From: Prevotella aff. ruminicola Tc2-24
Lineage (GTDB): Bacteria; Bacteroidota; Bacteroidia; Bacteroidales; Bacteroidaceae
Length of the DNA stretch: 64,000 bases
Reading direction: 5' to 3'
NCBI RefSeq assembly: GCF_900110895.1
Contig: NZ_FOIQ01000001.1
Location: forward strand, 523,460 to 587,459
Both the position numbers and the translations under genes were made by a program. Positions 52,131 to 62,247 of the stretch are shown one piece after another (position 1 is the stretch's first letter; every line of letters begins with the position of its first letter). Under the pieces are notes generated by a model. The model saw only the letters and a list, made by a program, of their open reading frames with translations, was not told the DNA's origin and ran no database searches.

Positions 52131-52922
52131 ATGAAGAATTTTAACCTACTTTCCATGATCACGTTACTGATGATTGCCTGTGGAGGAAATGATGAGGACG
52201 CCATTAAGTTCGACTCCTTTGAGGTTGACAAAGTTGCCGTTCTTTCCAATGATGATCCCTCACCTCGGTGTCAGGTACATCTTCACATGAACCAGGCGAC
52301 AAAAGCCTGTGGACATCGCGGCGAGCTGATCAACGCGACAGTGATGAGACGCTTGCTCGACCTTGAGGACAGTTCGATGAAACTGGCAGCAGAGACCTTT
52401 GCTGACAAGTACACACAATCGTACATCACCAATATGCTGCCGTTATACAATCAAGACCGTTCCGACACACTGAAACGCCAATGGTATGAGTATCATTACA
52501 TTATCGACACCAACACTCAGAAAGGTTCCAAGAACAGTGTGGTCTATCTGGCCACCATCGACTACTATGAGGGAGGTGCACACGGCATCAACCAGTTGCT
52601 GACAATGAACTTTGACACAAGGACCGGACGACTGTTGACCATGAAAGATATCTTTGCATCCGGCTACGAGCAGCCTCTTCAAGAGATGCTGTTGCAGGCG
52701 CTGATGGAGAAGACGGGACTGAACAGTCTGACGGCGCTGCATGAGAAGGGTTACCTGTACTCGATGGATATCTTCCCGGCAGAAAACTTCATCCTCGGCG
52801 ATGAGACCATCACCTTTGTCTATAACCCCTATGAGATTGCACCGTATGCCTTAGGCAGCACCGAACTGACTCTCCCATATAGTCAGTTAAGTAAGATTCT
52901 CAATTACTCATTCGAATATTAA
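52131..52922 (+). CDS. DUF3298/RsiV-like lipoprotein
   Basis: A 263-aa protein with a lipoprotein signal peptide (SMITLLMIAC, Cys17). The mature part has a DUF4163-type N-terminal half and a DUF3298 C-terminal half (about residues 175-263): YYEGGAHGINQLLTMNFDTRTGRLLTMKDIF and FVYNPYEIAPYALGSTEL. The second motif is characteristic of the extracellular domain of the anti-sigma factor RsiV, which binds lysozyme; here there is no TM or anti-sigma part. It may bind a cell-wall ligand. First gene of a run with rsmG, 6 nt apart. Confidence 0.85.
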   Translation: MKNFNLLSMITLLMIACGGNDEDAIKFDSFEVDKVAVLSNDDPSPRCQVHLHMNQATKACGHRGELINATVMRRLLDLEDSSMKLAAETFADKYTQSYITNMLPLYNQDRSDTLKRQWYEYHYIIDTNTQKGSKNSVVYLATIDYYEGGAHGINQLLTMNFDTRTGRLLTMKDIFASGYEQPLQEMLLQALMEKTGLNSLTALHEKGYLYSMDIFPAENFILGDETITFVYNPYEIAPYALGSTELTLPYSQLSKILNYSFEY

Positions 52923-52928
52923 CAGAAT

Positions 52929-53555
52929 ATGAAAGCAGACTGCATTTACAGATATTTCCCCCATCTGACGGAACAGCAGAAACAACAGTTCGAGGCACTC
53001 GACGACCTGTACCGCGACTGGAACACAAAGATTAATGTGATCTCACGCAAAGATATCGACATGCTGTATGAGCATCATGTGCTCCACTCGCTGGCCATTG
53101 CAAAGATGATTCACTTCACACAGGGTACGCACATCCTGGATTTCGGAACAGGAGGTGGGTTCCCAGGCATCCCCCTTGCCATTCTCTTTCCAGACTGTGA
53201 GTTCAAACTCATCGACGGCACCGGCAAAAAGATCCGTGTGGCACAGGAGATCAGCAATGCCATCGGGCTCAAGAACTGTCACCCGGAACATATCCGCGGA
53301 GAGGAAGAGAAAGGGAAATATGATTTTGTGGTGAGTCGAGCCGTGATGCCTCTCCCCGATCTGGTGAAGATCATTCGGAAAAACATCTCGAAGACCCAAC
53401 AGAATGCGCTTCCTAATGGTCTCATCTGTCTAAAAGGCGGAGACCTGCAGGCAGAGACCCAGCCATTCAACAAGATCGTCGAGACGGCTGAGATCAGCAG
53501 TTTTTTCAAGGAGGAGTGGTTTGATACCAAGCATGTCGTCTATCTACCCATCTGA
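52929..53555 (+). CDS. rsmG: 16S rRNA (guanine527-N7)-methyltransferase
   Basis: Methylates G527 in 16S rRNA using SAM. The 208-aa protein has the family's N-terminal LYRDWNTKINVISRKDID, the SAM-binding HILDFGTGGGFPGIPLAILF, LIDGTGKKIRVAQEI, the VVSRAVMPL motif and LICLKGGDL. Position and length are standard. The metallohydrolase gene follows after 2 nt. Confidence 0.95.
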   Translation: MKADCIYRYFPHLTEQQKQQFEALDDLYRDWNTKINVISRKDIDMLYEHHVLHSLAIAKMIHFTQGTHILDFGTGGGFPGIPLAILFPDCEFKLIDGTGKKIRVAQEISNAIGLKNCHPEHIRGEEEKGKYDFVVSRAVMPLPDLVKIIRKNISKTQQNALPNGLICLKGGDLQAETQPFNKIVETAEISSFFKEEWFDTKHVVYLPI

Positions 53556-53557
53556 TT

Positions 53558-54202
53558 ATGCTTAACATCAAGACTTTTGTTTGTAACCTGCTCGCAGAAA
53601 ACACCTACGTGGTGAACGACGAGACAGGCGAGTGTGTTATTATCGATTGCGGAGCCTACTATCAGGAAGAGCGAAATGCCATCATACAGTATATCGACGA
53701 GAATCATCTCCGGCCTGTCCACCTGCTCTGCACACACGGACATTTCGATCATAACTTCGGTATCGACACCATCTACGATACCTACGGACTACAGGTAGAG
53801 GTTGCACGCGAGGATGAGTTCCTGATCGCAGACCTGCCGGGACAGTTTCATGCCATGATAGGTGGAACCCTTAAACGGAGATACCCGCCGGTCGGCAGGT
53901 ATTTCCGTGAGGATGAGACCATCCGCTTCGGGAGCCATCAGTTCAAGGTCCTGAAGACTCCAGGCCATTCGCCCGGTGGTGTCGTATTCTATTGCGAGGA
54001 AGAACATGTGGCCTTTACAGGTGACACCATCTTCAAGATGAGCATCGGACGAACAGACTTTGAACGCGGCAGTTACGAAGAACTGATGAACAGTCTGCAA
54101 ACGGTCATCGCAAAGATGCCCGGAGAGACCGTCCTTTACTGCGGGCACGGTCCCAAGACCTCTGTCGGTGAGGAGTTACGCTCGAATCCCTATCTTCGTT
54201 AA
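53558..54202 (+). CDS. MBL-fold metallohydrolase (glyoxalase II-like)
   Basis: A 214-aa cytosolic protein. The metallo-beta-lactamase metal-binding motif is CTHGHFDHN (HxHxDH), with further ligands in TPGHSPGG, FTGDTIF and CGHGPKT, making a binuclear zinc site. It resembles the YcbL/glyoxalase II branch, which hydrolyses thioesters. It starts 2 nt after rsmG and ends 12 nt from the convergent TPR gene. Confidence 0.9.
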   Translation: MLNIKTFVCNLLAENTYVVNDETGECVIIDCGAYYQEERNAIIQYIDENHLRPVHLLCTHGHFDHNFGIDTIYDTYGLQVEVAREDEFLIADLPGQFHAMIGGTLKRRYPPVGRYFREDETIRFGSHQFKVLKTPGHSPGGVVFYCEEEHVAFTGDTIFKMSIGRTDFERGSYEELMNSLQTVIAKMPGETVLYCGHGPKTSVGEELRSNPYLR

Positions 54203-54214
54203 GAAGACAGAGAA

Positions 54215-54892
54215 TCACTTGCATCGGTCATACCATTCCTTCAGCATGCCCCTAGCTACACCATGATGCGTCACATCATCAAGGGCTTCGCGTGCCTCCT
54301 TACGGCGCCCCTGTCGAAGTAGGATGTCAACCTTCGACACGACGAAGTCGACATTCGCAGGCTGTAGTCGGATAGCCTCATCCCAATCATAGAGTGCCGC
54401 ATCATTCATCTGCTGCTCCATCTCATAGACAGCCCGGGCAGCATAGGCATCGGCACTGTCAGGGAACAGCTGCACGATACGGTTCAATTCATCAAACGTA
54501 TCGGTCTTACGTCCCATCTTCTGCAGAACATGCGCCAGTCCCAGACGTGCTTCCAGATGTTTGGGTTCCATCGCAAGGAACGCCTCATAATCCGCCTTAG
54601 CCATATCATAATGGCGCAACTTACTCTGACAATAGGCGCGGAAATATAGAGCAGCCAAGTTCCGGTCATCGATGCGGAGCACATGACCATACTCCTCTAC
54701 CGCGTACTCCCATTGCTGAAGATTGATGTTCGCCTCTGCTTTCTTCAAACGCAGGTCTGTATTCTTCGGATCCTGTCGGATAGCCTCAATCAGGAAGGAT
54801 ACCGAATCACGCCACTGCTGTGAGGTCTGGGCCCCGGCAGAGCCCACGCCCAGGAGCAGTAAAAGAACAAGAATCGCCCTATTCATTTTCAT
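54215..54892 (-). CDS. Secreted TPR-repeat protein, function unknown
   Basis: A 225-aa protein whose signal peptide [21 protein letters not shown] leads into five to six TPR repeats (from [20 protein letters not shown] to [20 protein letters not shown]). The repeats probably form a peptide-binding scaffold in the periplasm. I place the start at the ATG 54892, which overlaps the leuB stop as ATGA; the ATG two codons on is also possible. It is thus the last gene on the leu transcript, though nothing in its sequence suggests a metabolic role. Confidence 0.8.
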   Translation of the reverse strand: MKMNRAILVLLLLLGVGSAGAQTSQQWRDSVSFLIEAIRQDPKNTDLRLKKAEANINLQQWEYAVEEYGHVLRIDDRNLAALYFRAYCQSKLRHYDMAKADYEAFLAMEPKHLEARLGLAHVLQKMGRKTDTFDELNRIVQLFPDSADAYAARAVYEMEQQMNDAALYDWDEAIRLQPANVDFVVSKVDILLRQGRRKEAREALDDVTHHGVARGMLKEWYDRCK

Positions 54893-55956
54893 AATGCTTT
54901 GTTCTCGATATATGCTACGATCCATGCTCCTACCTCACGAGTGCCGTACCGGGCACCACCATCGACCTGAATCTCTGGCGTACGTACATGAGCATCAAGC
55001 GAAGCATTTACGGCCTCACGGATAAGTGCCCCTTCCTGCTCAAGTCCGAAATGCTCCAACAGCATGGCAGCAGAGAGAATCTGCGCCAACGGGTTGGCCA
55101 GGTTCTGTCCGGCAGCCTGTGGCCATGAGCCATGCACAGGCTCGAACAGCGGCGTATGCTCGCCGAGAGAAGATGACGGCTGGAGTCCCATCGAACCAGT
55201 GATACAAGATGTCTCATCGGTCAAGATATCACCAAAGGTATTTTCCGTCACGACCACATCGAAGAAACGCGGTTCGGTCAGCACTCGCATCGAGGCATTG
55301 TCGATAAACATATAGTCGGTCGTCACCTCGGGATACTGTGGTTCCATCTCTTTGGCGATCTGACGCCACAGACGAGATGATGCCAACACATTCGCCTTGT
55401 CTACCACAGTGAGGTGCTTCCGTCGCTGCATCGCCATCTCAAAGGCAACCTTCAGGATACGTTCAATCTCCGGACGCGTATAGATATCGGTATCGTAAGC
55501 CTTGTCGTTATCCTGATATTTCTCGCCGAAATACATGCCTCCCGTAAGTTCGCGGATCACCACAAAGTCGGCACCTCGCAGAAGCTCTTCCTTCAAGGGT
55601 GACTTATGGAGCAGACAGTCGAAGGTGGCCACAGGACGCACATTAGCGAAGAGACCAAGTTTCTTACGCATAGCCAACAGCCCCTGTTCGGGACGCACTT
55701 TAGCCGTAGGATCATTGTCATACTTCAGATCACCGACAGCGGCAAAGAGCACGGCATCCGCCCGCATGCAGGTTTGGAAGGTCTCCTCGGGGAACGGATC
55801 GCCCACCTCGTCGATGGCATGAGCACCGACAAGTGCCTCTTCGTATTCGAACTGGTGTCCGTACTTCTTAGCTACAGCGTCAAGTACTGCCACACCCTGT
55901 TTCATGATCTCCGGTCCGATACCATCGCCCGGAAGGACTGCTATTCTTAGATTCAT
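54889..55956 (-). CDS. leuB: 3-isopropylmalate dehydrogenase
   Basis: NAD-dependent oxidative decarboxylation of 3-isopropylmalate to 2-oxoisocaproate. The 355-aa protein has [16 protein letters not shown], the substrate segment [24 protein letters not shown], the active-site Lys in [15 protein letters not shown] and the C-terminal [20 protein letters not shown] and [15 protein letters not shown]. In a citramalate pathway LeuB would also act on beta-methylmalate to give 2-oxobutyrate. It overlaps the leuA2 gene stop by ATGA. Confidence 0.96.
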   Translation of the reverse strand: MNLRIAVLPGDGIGPEIMKQGVAVLDAVAKKYGHQFEYEEALVGAHAIDEVGDPFPEETFQTCMRADAVLFAAVGDLKYDNDPTAKVRPEQGLLAMRKKLGLFANVRPVATFDCLLHKSPLKEELLRGADFVVIRELTGGMYFGEKYQDNDKAYDTDIYTRPEIERILKVAFEMAMQRRKHLTVVDKANVLASSRLWRQIAKEMEPQYPEVTTDYMFIDNASMRVLTEPRFFDVVVTENTFGDILTDETSCITGSMGLQPSSSLGEHTPLFEPVHGSWPQAAGQNLANPLAQILSAAMLLEHFGLEQEGALIREAVNASLDAHVRTPEIQVDGGARYGTREVGAWIVAYIENKAL

Positions 55957-57527
55957 AACTCGTTATTCTTTTCTTTTTCAAATATGTTCAACATCTTAAA
56001 AGTAGCCTTGATGGCCGCCTCGGTCTGGTCTGCATCAAGACCACGCGTACGGAGGATCTTCCCTTGGTCGTTCCAGGTGATGGTGGTCTGCACCAACGCA
56101 TCCGTACGTCCTCCAGGAGGAATACTCACCTGATAGTTCTGCAAGAGAGGGAACGAGCGATCCAGATATTTCTTATAGATATAACGTAGCGATCTCACGA
56201 AGGCGTCATACTGACCGTCGCCCGTAGCACTCGCCTCATACTGCCGACCGTTGATCTCCACCTTCACATTGGCACCCGGCTTCAGACCGTAGGCTGTCGA
56301 CACCACATAGCTGATGAGTTTCACTCTATCCTCCGGAGCGTCATGCTTCAGCACATCGCTGACGATGAACGGCAGGTCCTCCTGTGTCACGATTTCCTTC
56401 TTGTCGCCCAGTTCTGTAATACGCTGCGTCACCCGTCGCGTCTGTTCTGCTGTCAGTTCTAATCCCAGTTCCTCAAGGTTCTTGGCGATATTCGCCCGTC
56501 CGCTGTTCTTTCCCAGCGCATACTCCCTTTTACGTCCGAAACGTTCCGGCACAAGCTCATTCTGGTATAAGCCGTTCTTATTATCGCCATCGGCATGCAC
56601 ACCAGCCACCTGCGTAAACACATTATCACCGATAATGGGTTGGTTGGGAGCGATGGCGATACCGCTATAGCCCTCCACCAGATGGGAGATATCATTCAAC
56701 TTATCCTCCTGGATGTTCGTCTTGGCCTGGAACTGGTCCTTAAGAATCACCTGCACACTCGACAGTGGTGCATTACCACAACGCTCTCCCAGTCCGTTGA
56801 CTGTCACATGCAGTCCTTTGGCACCACTCAGTACGGCAGCCAGAGAGTTCGACACAGCCAGGTCATAATCATTGTGGGCATGGAAATCGAAGTGGGCATC
56901 CGGATAGCGTTTCACCATTTTCCGGAAATACTCGATACACTGCAGAGGGTTCATGATACCTAAGGTGTCGGGCAGCATGAAACGGCGGATGCCGGTGTCA
57001 CACAGCGCATCCATGACCTGATAGACATACGAAGGCGACTCCTTCATGCCATTCGACCAGTCCTCGAGATAGAGGTTGACCGAAAGGCCCTTCTCACGGG
57101 CATATCTCACTGTATCGAGGATATCATCGATATGCTCCTTGGGAGTCTTCTGCAACTGTTCCCTACAATGCCGCAACGACCCCTTCGCTAACAGGTTGAT
57201 GGTCTTACAACCACACGATGCGATCCAATCGACACTGAGTTGTCCATCCACGAAGCCGAGCACCTCCACCCTGTCCAACATATCGATCTGAGCGGCATAG
57301 CGGCATATCATGGTCACAGCCTCTTTCTCCCCTTCCGACACCCTGGCCGAAGCCACCTCTATACGATCGACATTGAGATCGCGCAGCAGCATACGTGCAA
57401 TCATCAGTTTCTCATGAGGCAGGAAACTGACACCGCTTGTCTGCTCGCCATCCCGTAATGTCGAGTCCATAATCTCCACAAACGGTCTGAGCTTTTTATA
57501 GTGCCCTACTTGTTCTGCTGTTCCCAT
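55953..57527 (-). CDS. Second isopropylmalate/citramalate synthase-like enzyme (LeuA2/CimA)
   Basis: A 524-aa HMG-CoA-lyase-family synthase paralogous to LeuA. The catalytic core has [55 protein letters not shown] (metal His/His) and [15 protein letters not shown], and the helical subdomains include [15 protein letters not shown]. The C-terminal LeuA-dimer regulatory domain (about residues 385-524; [18 protein letters not shown]) is present. The substrate pocket differs from LeuA, and the most likely reaction is acetyl-CoA plus pyruvate to citramalate, feeding isoleucine through LeuCD and LeuB; a second isopropylmalate synthase or another condensation cannot be excluded. It starts 22 nt inside leuD. 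Confidence 0.8.
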   Translation of the reverse strand: MGTAEQVGHYKKLRPFVEIMDSTLRDGEQTSGVSFLPHEKLMIARMLLRDLNVDRIEVASARVSEGEKEAVTMICRYAAQIDMLDRVEVLGFVDGQLSVDWIASCGCKTINLLAKGSLRHCREQLQKTPKEHIDDILDTVRYAREKGLSVNLYLEDWSNGMKESPSYVYQVMDALCDTGIRRFMLPDTLGIMNPLQCIEYFRKMVKRYPDAHFDFHAHNDYDLAVSNSLAAVLSGAKGLHVTVNGLGERCGNAPLSSVQVILKDQFQAKTNIQEDKLNDISHLVEGYSGIAIAPNQPIIGDNVFTQVAGVHADGDNKNGLYQNELVPERFGRKREYALGKNSGRANIAKNLEELGLELTAEQTRRVTQRITELGDKKEIVTQEDLPFIVSDVLKHDAPEDRVKLISYVVSTAYGLKPGANVKVEINGRQYEASATGDGQYDAFVRSLRYIYKKYLDRSFPLLQNYQVSIPPGGRTDALVQTTITWNDQGKILRTRGLDADQTEAAIKATFKMLNIFEKEKNNEL

Positions 57528-58102
57528 TGTTCCGTCTTTATTTTGTTCTGAACCAAGTAGTCGATATCATCGAATCCATTGGTTAGACAGTGTTTCTTAT
57601 AGCCGTTAATCTCGAAATGCTCACTGCGGCCAGTCTCCTTATTGGTCACCGTCTGGTTGGGCAGGTCAACCTCCACCAACATCTTCGGGTTTTCCCTGAT
57701 ACTCTGGAAGAGTTCTGCGAGGAAGACCTCGCTGACCTGTACGGGCAGCACGAAGTTGTTCAGTTCGTTGTTCTTATGTATGTCAGCAAAGAAACTACTG
57801 ATCACCACCCGGAAACCATAACCGGCGATGGCCCACGCTGCATGCTCGCGCGACGAGCCACTACCGAAGTTCTTACCAGCCACGAGGATACATCCGCCGT
57901 AGGTAGGATCGTTCAGCACGAAGTCCTTGTTCAACGTCCCGTCAGCATGATAGCGCCAGTCGCGGAACAGGTTATCGCCAAAAAACTGCTCTTCCCTCGT
58001 CGTTGCCTTCAGAAAACGTGCAGGTATGATCTGATCAGTGTCCACATTCTCCAATGGAAGGGGTACACACGTCGATGTTATGATATCAAATTTCTGTTTC
58101 AT
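57506..58102 (-). CDS. leuD: 3-isopropylmalate dehydratase small subunit
   Basis: The swivel-domain subunit that pairs with LeuC to isomerise 2- to 3-isopropylmalate. The 198-aa protein shows VDTDQIIPARFLK, DPTYGGCILVAGKNFGSGSSREHAAWAI and VISSFFADIHKNNELNNFVLP, all family motifs. It lies 7 nt after leuC and overlaps the next gene by 22 nt. Confidence 0.96.
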   Translation of the reverse strand: MKQKFDIITSTCVPLPLENVDTDQIIPARFLKATTREEQFFGDNLFRDWRYHADGTLNKDFVLNDPTYGGCILVAGKNFGSGSSREHAAWAIAGYGFRVVISSFFADIHKNNELNNFVLPVQVSEVFLAELFQSIRENPKMLVEVDLPNQTVTNKETGRSEHFEINGYKKHCLTNGFDDIDYLVQNKIKTEQWEQQNK

Positions 58103-58109
58103 GGTCTTA

Positions 58110-59498
58110 TCACATCATTAAATCTCTTGGGTCAGCGATCACGCCTGTCACAGCAGCGGCAGCAGCCGTAAGTGGCGATGCCAGGATCGTGCGAGCACCT
58201 GGTCCCTGACGACCTTCAAAGTTACGGTTAGAGGTTGAGACAGCAAGTTTGCCGGCAGGTATCTTATCGTCGTTCATCGCCAGACAAGCAGAACAGCCGG
58301 GCTGACGAATCTCAAAGCCTGCCTCTTCGAGGACTTTGTCCAGTCCCTCCTCACGGATCTGACGATCGACAGCCCACGAGCCTGGCACAAGCCAAGCTGT
58401 GATGCTGATTGCCTTCCGCCTTCCTTTCACGATAGAAGCAAAAGCCCGGAAGTCCTCTATACGTCCATTCGTACAGGCACCGAGGAACACGTAGTCAACT
58501 TTCGTGCCCAACAACTTCTCTCCGGCCTTGAACCCCATATATTCCAACGATTTCTCCTCTCCAGGCACACTGGCGCCATTCTTGGAAGGGATAGAAGAAG
58601 TGATGCCAATGCCCATGCCCGGATTCGTTCCATAAGTGATTCGCGGTTCTATATCTTCCGCCCTGAATGTCAACTCCTTATCAAACACAGCATCATCATC
58701 GCTCTTCAGTGTTTTCCAATAGGCAACAGCCTTCTCCCAGTCCTCACCCTTCGGTGCGAACTCGCGTCCTTTGAGGTAGGCGAAGGTGGTCTCGTCAGGA
58801 GCGATAAAACCACCACGAGCACCCATCTCGATAGACAGGTTACAGAGCGTCAAGCGCCCTTCCATCGACATATCGCGCACCACCTCTCCGGCATACTCCA
58901 CGAAATAACCTGTAGCACCCGAGGTGGTCAACTGAGCCATCAGGTAGAGTGCCACATCCTTAGGTGTCACCCCCTTCCCGAGTTGACCGTTGATGTTGAT
59001 ACGCATGGACTTCGGCTTTTGCTGGAGAATACACTGTGAGGCCATCACCATCTCCACCTCCGATGTTCCGATTCCGAAAGCCACAGCACCCATGGCACCA
59101 TGTGTGGAGGTATGAGAGTCGCCACACACGATCGTCATACCAGGGAGCGAGAGTCCCTTCTCCGGTCCCACCACATGGATGATACCGTTGTTCTTGTCCA
59201 TCATCCCATAGTGCGTCAGTCCGAACTCCTTTGCGTTCCTGGCCAGCGTGTCCACCTGGTTTCTCGATACCGGATCCTCGATGGGTTTATCCTGATCGTG
59301 CGTAGGGGTATTATGGTCCGGCATGCAATAGATACGTTCTGGACGGAAACATCTCAGTCCTCGCGCCCTCAGTCCGTCAAAAGCCTGAGGCGAAGTCACC
59401 TCATGACAATACAGACGGTCGATATAGAGTTGTGTCGGACCATCCTCCACAACCTGTACCACATGTTTGTCCCATATCTTATCAAATAGTGTATTCAT
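58110..59498 (-). CDS. leuC: 3-isopropylmalate dehydratase large subunit
   Basis: The 4Fe-4S aconitase-type subunit. The 462-aa protein has [40 protein letters not shown], and cluster cysteines in [16 protein letters not shown] and [13 protein letters not shown]. In combination with LeuD it should also isomerise citramalate. It lies 4 nt after leuA. Confidence 0.96.
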   Translation of the reverse strand: MNTLFDKIWDKHVVQVVEDGPTQLYIDRLYCHEVTSPQAFDGLRARGLRCFRPERIYCMPDHNTPTHDQDKPIEDPVSRNQVDTLARNAKEFGLTHYGMMDKNNGIIHVVGPEKGLSLPGMTIVCGDSHTSTHGAMGAVAFGIGTSEVEMVMASQCILQQKPKSMRININGQLGKGVTPKDVALYLMAQLTTSGATGYFVEYAGEVVRDMSMEGRLTLCNLSIEMGARGGFIAPDETTFAYLKGREFAPKGEDWEKAVAYWKTLKSDDDAVFDKELTFRAEDIEPRITYGTNPGMGIGITSSIPSKNGASVPGEEKSLEYMGFKAGEKLLGTKVDYVFLGACTNGRIEDFRAFASIVKGRRKAISITAWLVPGSWAVDRQIREEGLDKVLEEAGFEIRQPGCSACLAMNDDKIPAGKLAVSTSNRNFEGRQGPGARTILASPLTAAAAAVTGVIADPRDLMM

Positions 59499-59502
59499 AT
59501 TC

Positions 59503-61005
59503 TTAATCCTCGACTTTAAACTTATTGATACAATCGATATACGCCTCTACGGAAGCCGTCACGATGTCCGTATTGGCACCGAAGCCGTAATACAGACCAC
59601 CGTTGTATTCGACCTGCATGTGCACCTTACCCACATCGTCCGAGCCTTTTGAGATGGCCTGGATCGTAAACTCCTTCAGCGTCATCTGCTTCATGATGAT
59701 CTTCTTCAGAGCCTTGATGGCCGCATCGACAGGACCGTTTCCGCTGGCGGCAGCCTCGAACTTCTGTCCACTGATGTCGAGACCGATGCTGGCCACCGAC
59801 TTCACGCCCTTACCAGTCGTCACCTGCAGGAAGTCAAGTTTCACAGCGTGAGCCTCGGCTGTGTCGGCACCGGCAAGCATCATCACATCGGCATCCGTCA
59901 CCTCTTTCTTCTGGTCGGCCAGCACGAGGAACTTCTCATAAATGCTGTCGAGCTTATCCTCCTCAAGGTCCACACCGTTCACATGCAGACGATGCTTCAA
60001 CGCAGCACGTCCAGAACGGGCTGTGAGCACAATCGAGTTGTCGTCGATACCCACATCCTTCGGGTCCATAATCTCATAGGTATGCACATTCTTCAGCACC
60101 CCGTCCTGATGGATGCCACTGGAATGGGCAAAGGCATTACGCCCCACAATGGCCTTATTCGGCTGCACGGGCATGTTCATCAAACTCGACACCATACGCG
60201 ATATCGGGTATATCTTCGTCGTATTGATGTTCGTGTCTATACCCAGTCCTTTATGGCATTTCAGGATCATAGCAATCTCCTCCAACGAGGTATTACCGGC
60301 ACGCTCACCGATACCATTGATGGTCACCTCCACCTGTCGTGCACCAGCCATCACACCACTGAAGGTGTTCGCTGTAGCCATACCCAGGTCGTTATGGCAG
60401 TGGGTGGATATGATGGCACGGTCGATGCCATCGACATGCTCCTTCAGGTACTTGATCTTCTCAAAATACTCCTGTGGCAGACAATAGCCCGTCGTATCGG
60501 GGATATTCACCACGGTGGCACCTGCCTTGATCACGGCCTCAACCACCTGTGCCAGATATTCATTATCTGTACGCCCTGCATCCTCGCAATAGAACTCCAC
60601 ATCGTCGACATAGCGCTTGGCATATTTCGTGGCGGCCACAGCCTGCTCGAGAATCTTCTCACGGGTGGAGTTGAACTTAAACCGGATATGCTCGTCGCTG
60701 GTACCGATACCTGTATGGATACGCTTATGCTTGGCATACTTCAGAGCCTCGAAGGCCACGTCGATATCATGCTCCACGGCACGTGTCAGCGCACAGATCA
60801 CAGGCCAGGTCACTGCCTTAGAGATCTCTATCACGGAATTGAAGTCACCAGGACTTGAGATCGGGAAACCTGCCTCGATCACGTCTACACCCAACTGCTC
60901 CAGGGCCTTGGCCACCTGGATCTTCTCTACCGTGTTCAACTGACAACCGGGTACCTGTTCCCCGTCGCGAAGTGTTGTGTCGAAAATAAATAATCTGTCA
61001 CTCAT
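59503..61005 (-). CDS. leuA: 2-isopropylmalate synthase
   Basis: Condenses acetyl-CoA and 2-oxoisovalerate, the first committed step to leucine. The 500-aa protein starts [20 protein letters not shown], with [19 protein letters not shown], the metal motif [50 protein letters not shown] and a C-terminal LeuA-dimer domain (about residues 370-500) that senses leucine by feedback. First structural gene of the operon, behind an attenuator. Confidence 0.96.
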   Translation of the reverse strand: MSDRLFIFDTTLRDGEQVPGCQLNTVEKIQVAKALEQLGVDVIEAGFPISSPGDFNSVIEISKAVTWPVICALTRAVEHDIDVAFEALKYAKHKRIHTGIGTSDEHIRFKFNSTREKILEQAVAATKYAKRYVDDVEFYCEDAGRTDNEYLAQVVEAVIKAGATVVNIPDTTGYCLPQEYFEKIKYLKEHVDGIDRAIISTHCHNDLGMATANTFSGVMAGARQVEVTINGIGERAGNTSLEEIAMILKCHKGLGIDTNINTTKIYPISRMVSSLMNMPVQPNKAIVGRNAFAHSSGIHQDGVLKNVHTYEIMDPKDVGIDDNSIVLTARSGRAALKHRLHVNGVDLEEDKLDSIYEKFLVLADQKKEVTDADVMMLAGADTAEAHAVKLDFLQVTTGKGVKSVASIGLDISGQKFEAAASGNGPVDAAIKALKKIIMKQMTLKEFTIQAISKGSDDVGKVHMQVEYNGGLYYGFGANTDIVTASVEAYIDCINKFKVED

Positions 61006-61039
61006 CTTTCTTTATTGTATTACTTTTATTACCCAATCC

Positions 61040-61080
61040 AAAAAATAAAGCCTTTCGCACTCGGAAGTGAGAAAGGCTTC
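61040..61080 (-). terminator. Attenuator terminator of the leu operon
   Basis: A 14-bp RNA stem with one mismatch, AAGCCUUUCUCACU / AGUGCGAAAGGCUU (plus 61048-61079), with a UCCG loop, followed by UAUUUUUUGG. It lies 35 nt before the leuA ATG. Its 5' arm and loop contain UCACUUCCG (plus 61062-61070), which is exactly complementary to CGGAAGUGA in the leader-peptide gene (plus 61121-61129). Confidence 0.85.
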
Positions 61081-61104
61081 AATATTCAGTTTCATGTATC
61101 TGAC

Positions 61105-61185
61105 CTATATACACACCCTATCACTTCCGCCTGCCCCCTGCAGTCGAATAATAATAAGGCCGTTAAGTAGATTCAGACTCATCAT
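61105..61185 (-). CDS. leuL: leu operon leader peptide
   Basis: A 26-codon frame upstream of leuA, starting with two ATG codons and reading MMSLNLLNGLIIIRLQ, then GAGGSDRVCI. Five of the first 15 codons are Leu and three consecutive ones are Ile; Leu and Ile are products of the operon if LeuA2 is a citramalate synthase. It begins about 25 nt after a canonical promoter. The stop lies 25 nt before the attenuator stem. Its last third contains the nine bases that can pair with the terminator's 5' arm. Too short to be found by similarity, but composition, position and RNA structures agree. Confidence 0.85.
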   Translation of the reverse strand: MMSLNLLNGLIIIRLQGAGGSDRVCI

Positions 61186-61212
61186 AAATTCTCTTGTTAT
61201 TGAAATCGGGTG

Positions 61213-61244
61213 CAAAGTTATACATTTTCTCTCATTCAAACAAA
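61213..61244 (-). promoter_or_regulatory. Promoter of the leu operon
   Basis: Minus-strand TTTG (plus CAAA 61241-61244), 20-nt spacer, TAACTTTG (plus 61213-61220) followed by CACCCG. Transcription should start about 20-25 nt before leuL. Confidence 0.85.
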
Positions 61245-61402
61245 TAATTCGTTACTTTTTTTATAAAAAATCTTTCAATCCGTCACCTTTGAGCGCACAC
61301 AAGTCTTTAAACTATCACATTTTCAGCACTTAGTACCTTGTACGAATCCCTAAAGTATGTTACAAATATAGCACATTCGGATGAAATATGGATAATAATT
61401 CG

Positions 61403-61410
61403 TACTTTTG
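61403..61410 (+). promoter_or_regulatory. -7 box of the SDR gene
   Basis: TACTTTTG, about 55 nt before the ATG at 61465, with no good TTTG at -33. Confidence 0.55.
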
Positions 61411-61464
61411 TTGCATGTTTTGAGAATAATTAGGATCATTAAACAAGAAAACAACACCATAAAT

Positions 61465-62220
61465 ATGAATAAGACGATATTGATTACAGGTGCGACAAGC
61501 GGTATCGGACTGGCTTGCGCGAGGAAATTCGCTGCCAACGGCGATAGACTGATCTTGACAGGAAGGAACGAGCGACGACTGAACGACATCAGCAAGGAAC
61601 TGAAAGCCCAGGGCACAGAGGTACTCACGCTGCTCTTCGACGTGAGAGACCGCGACAAGGCCAAGGAAGCCGTTGCTTCCCTACCCTCTGAGTGGCAGAC
61701 CATCGACGTGCTGGTTAACAATGCCGGACTGGCCCTCGGATTGGAACCGGAATATGAAGGCTGCTTCGATGACTGGGAGACGATGATCGACACCAATATT
61801 AAGGGACTGCTTACCATGACCCGCCTGATTGTGCCGGGTATGGTGGAACGCAACAGCGGACACATTATTAATATAGGTTCTGTTGCTGGCGATGCGGCCT
61901 ATGCAGGCGGCAACGTCTATTGTGCCACCAAGGCGGCCGTCAAGGCCCTGTCCGACGGTCTGCGTATCGATGTGGCTGACACCGCCATCCGTGTTACCAA
62001 CCTGAAGCCCGGACTTGTTGAGACCAATTTCAGCAATATCCGCTTCCACGGCGACAACGACCGTGCCGCCAATGTCTATAAGGGCATCAAGCCCCTGACG
62101 GGCGACGATATCGCCGACGTGGCCGTCTATACCTCTAATGCGCCGGCCCATGTCCAGATTGCCGAGGTACTCATCCTCGCCACCCACCAGGCCAGCGGCA
62201 GTGTCATCGTCAGGAAATAA
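61465..62220 (+). CDS. Short-chain dehydrogenase/reductase (YdfG-like)
   Basis: A 251-aa NAD(P)-dependent oxidoreductase. The Rossmann motif is TGATSGIG (residues 8-15), with LTGRNERRLND after it suggesting NADP(H). The NNAG motif is in VLVNNAGLALG, and the catalytic Ser-Tyr-Lys is in NIGSVAGDAAYAGGNVYCATKAAVK. It best matches the 3-hydroxy acid dehydrogenase (YdfG, serine/3-hydroxypropionate) type. The start at 61465 follows the promoter; an earlier in-frame codon begins at the promoter itself. The TlpA-like gene follows after 27 nt. Confidence 0.9.
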   Translation: MNKTILITGATSGIGLACARKFAANGDRLILTGRNERRLNDISKELKAQGTEVLTLLFDVRDRDKAKEAVASLPSEWQTIDVLVNNAGLALGLEPEYEGCFDDWETMIDTNIKGLLTMTRLIVPGMVERNSGHIINIGSVAGDAAYAGGNVYCATKAAVKALSDGLRIDVADTAIRVTNLKPGLVETNFSNIRFHGDNDRAANVYKGIKPLTGDDIADVAVYTSNAPAHVQIAEVLILATHQASGSVIVRK

Positions 62221-62247
62221 CTATTGCATCAATCAACCCAACCGAAT

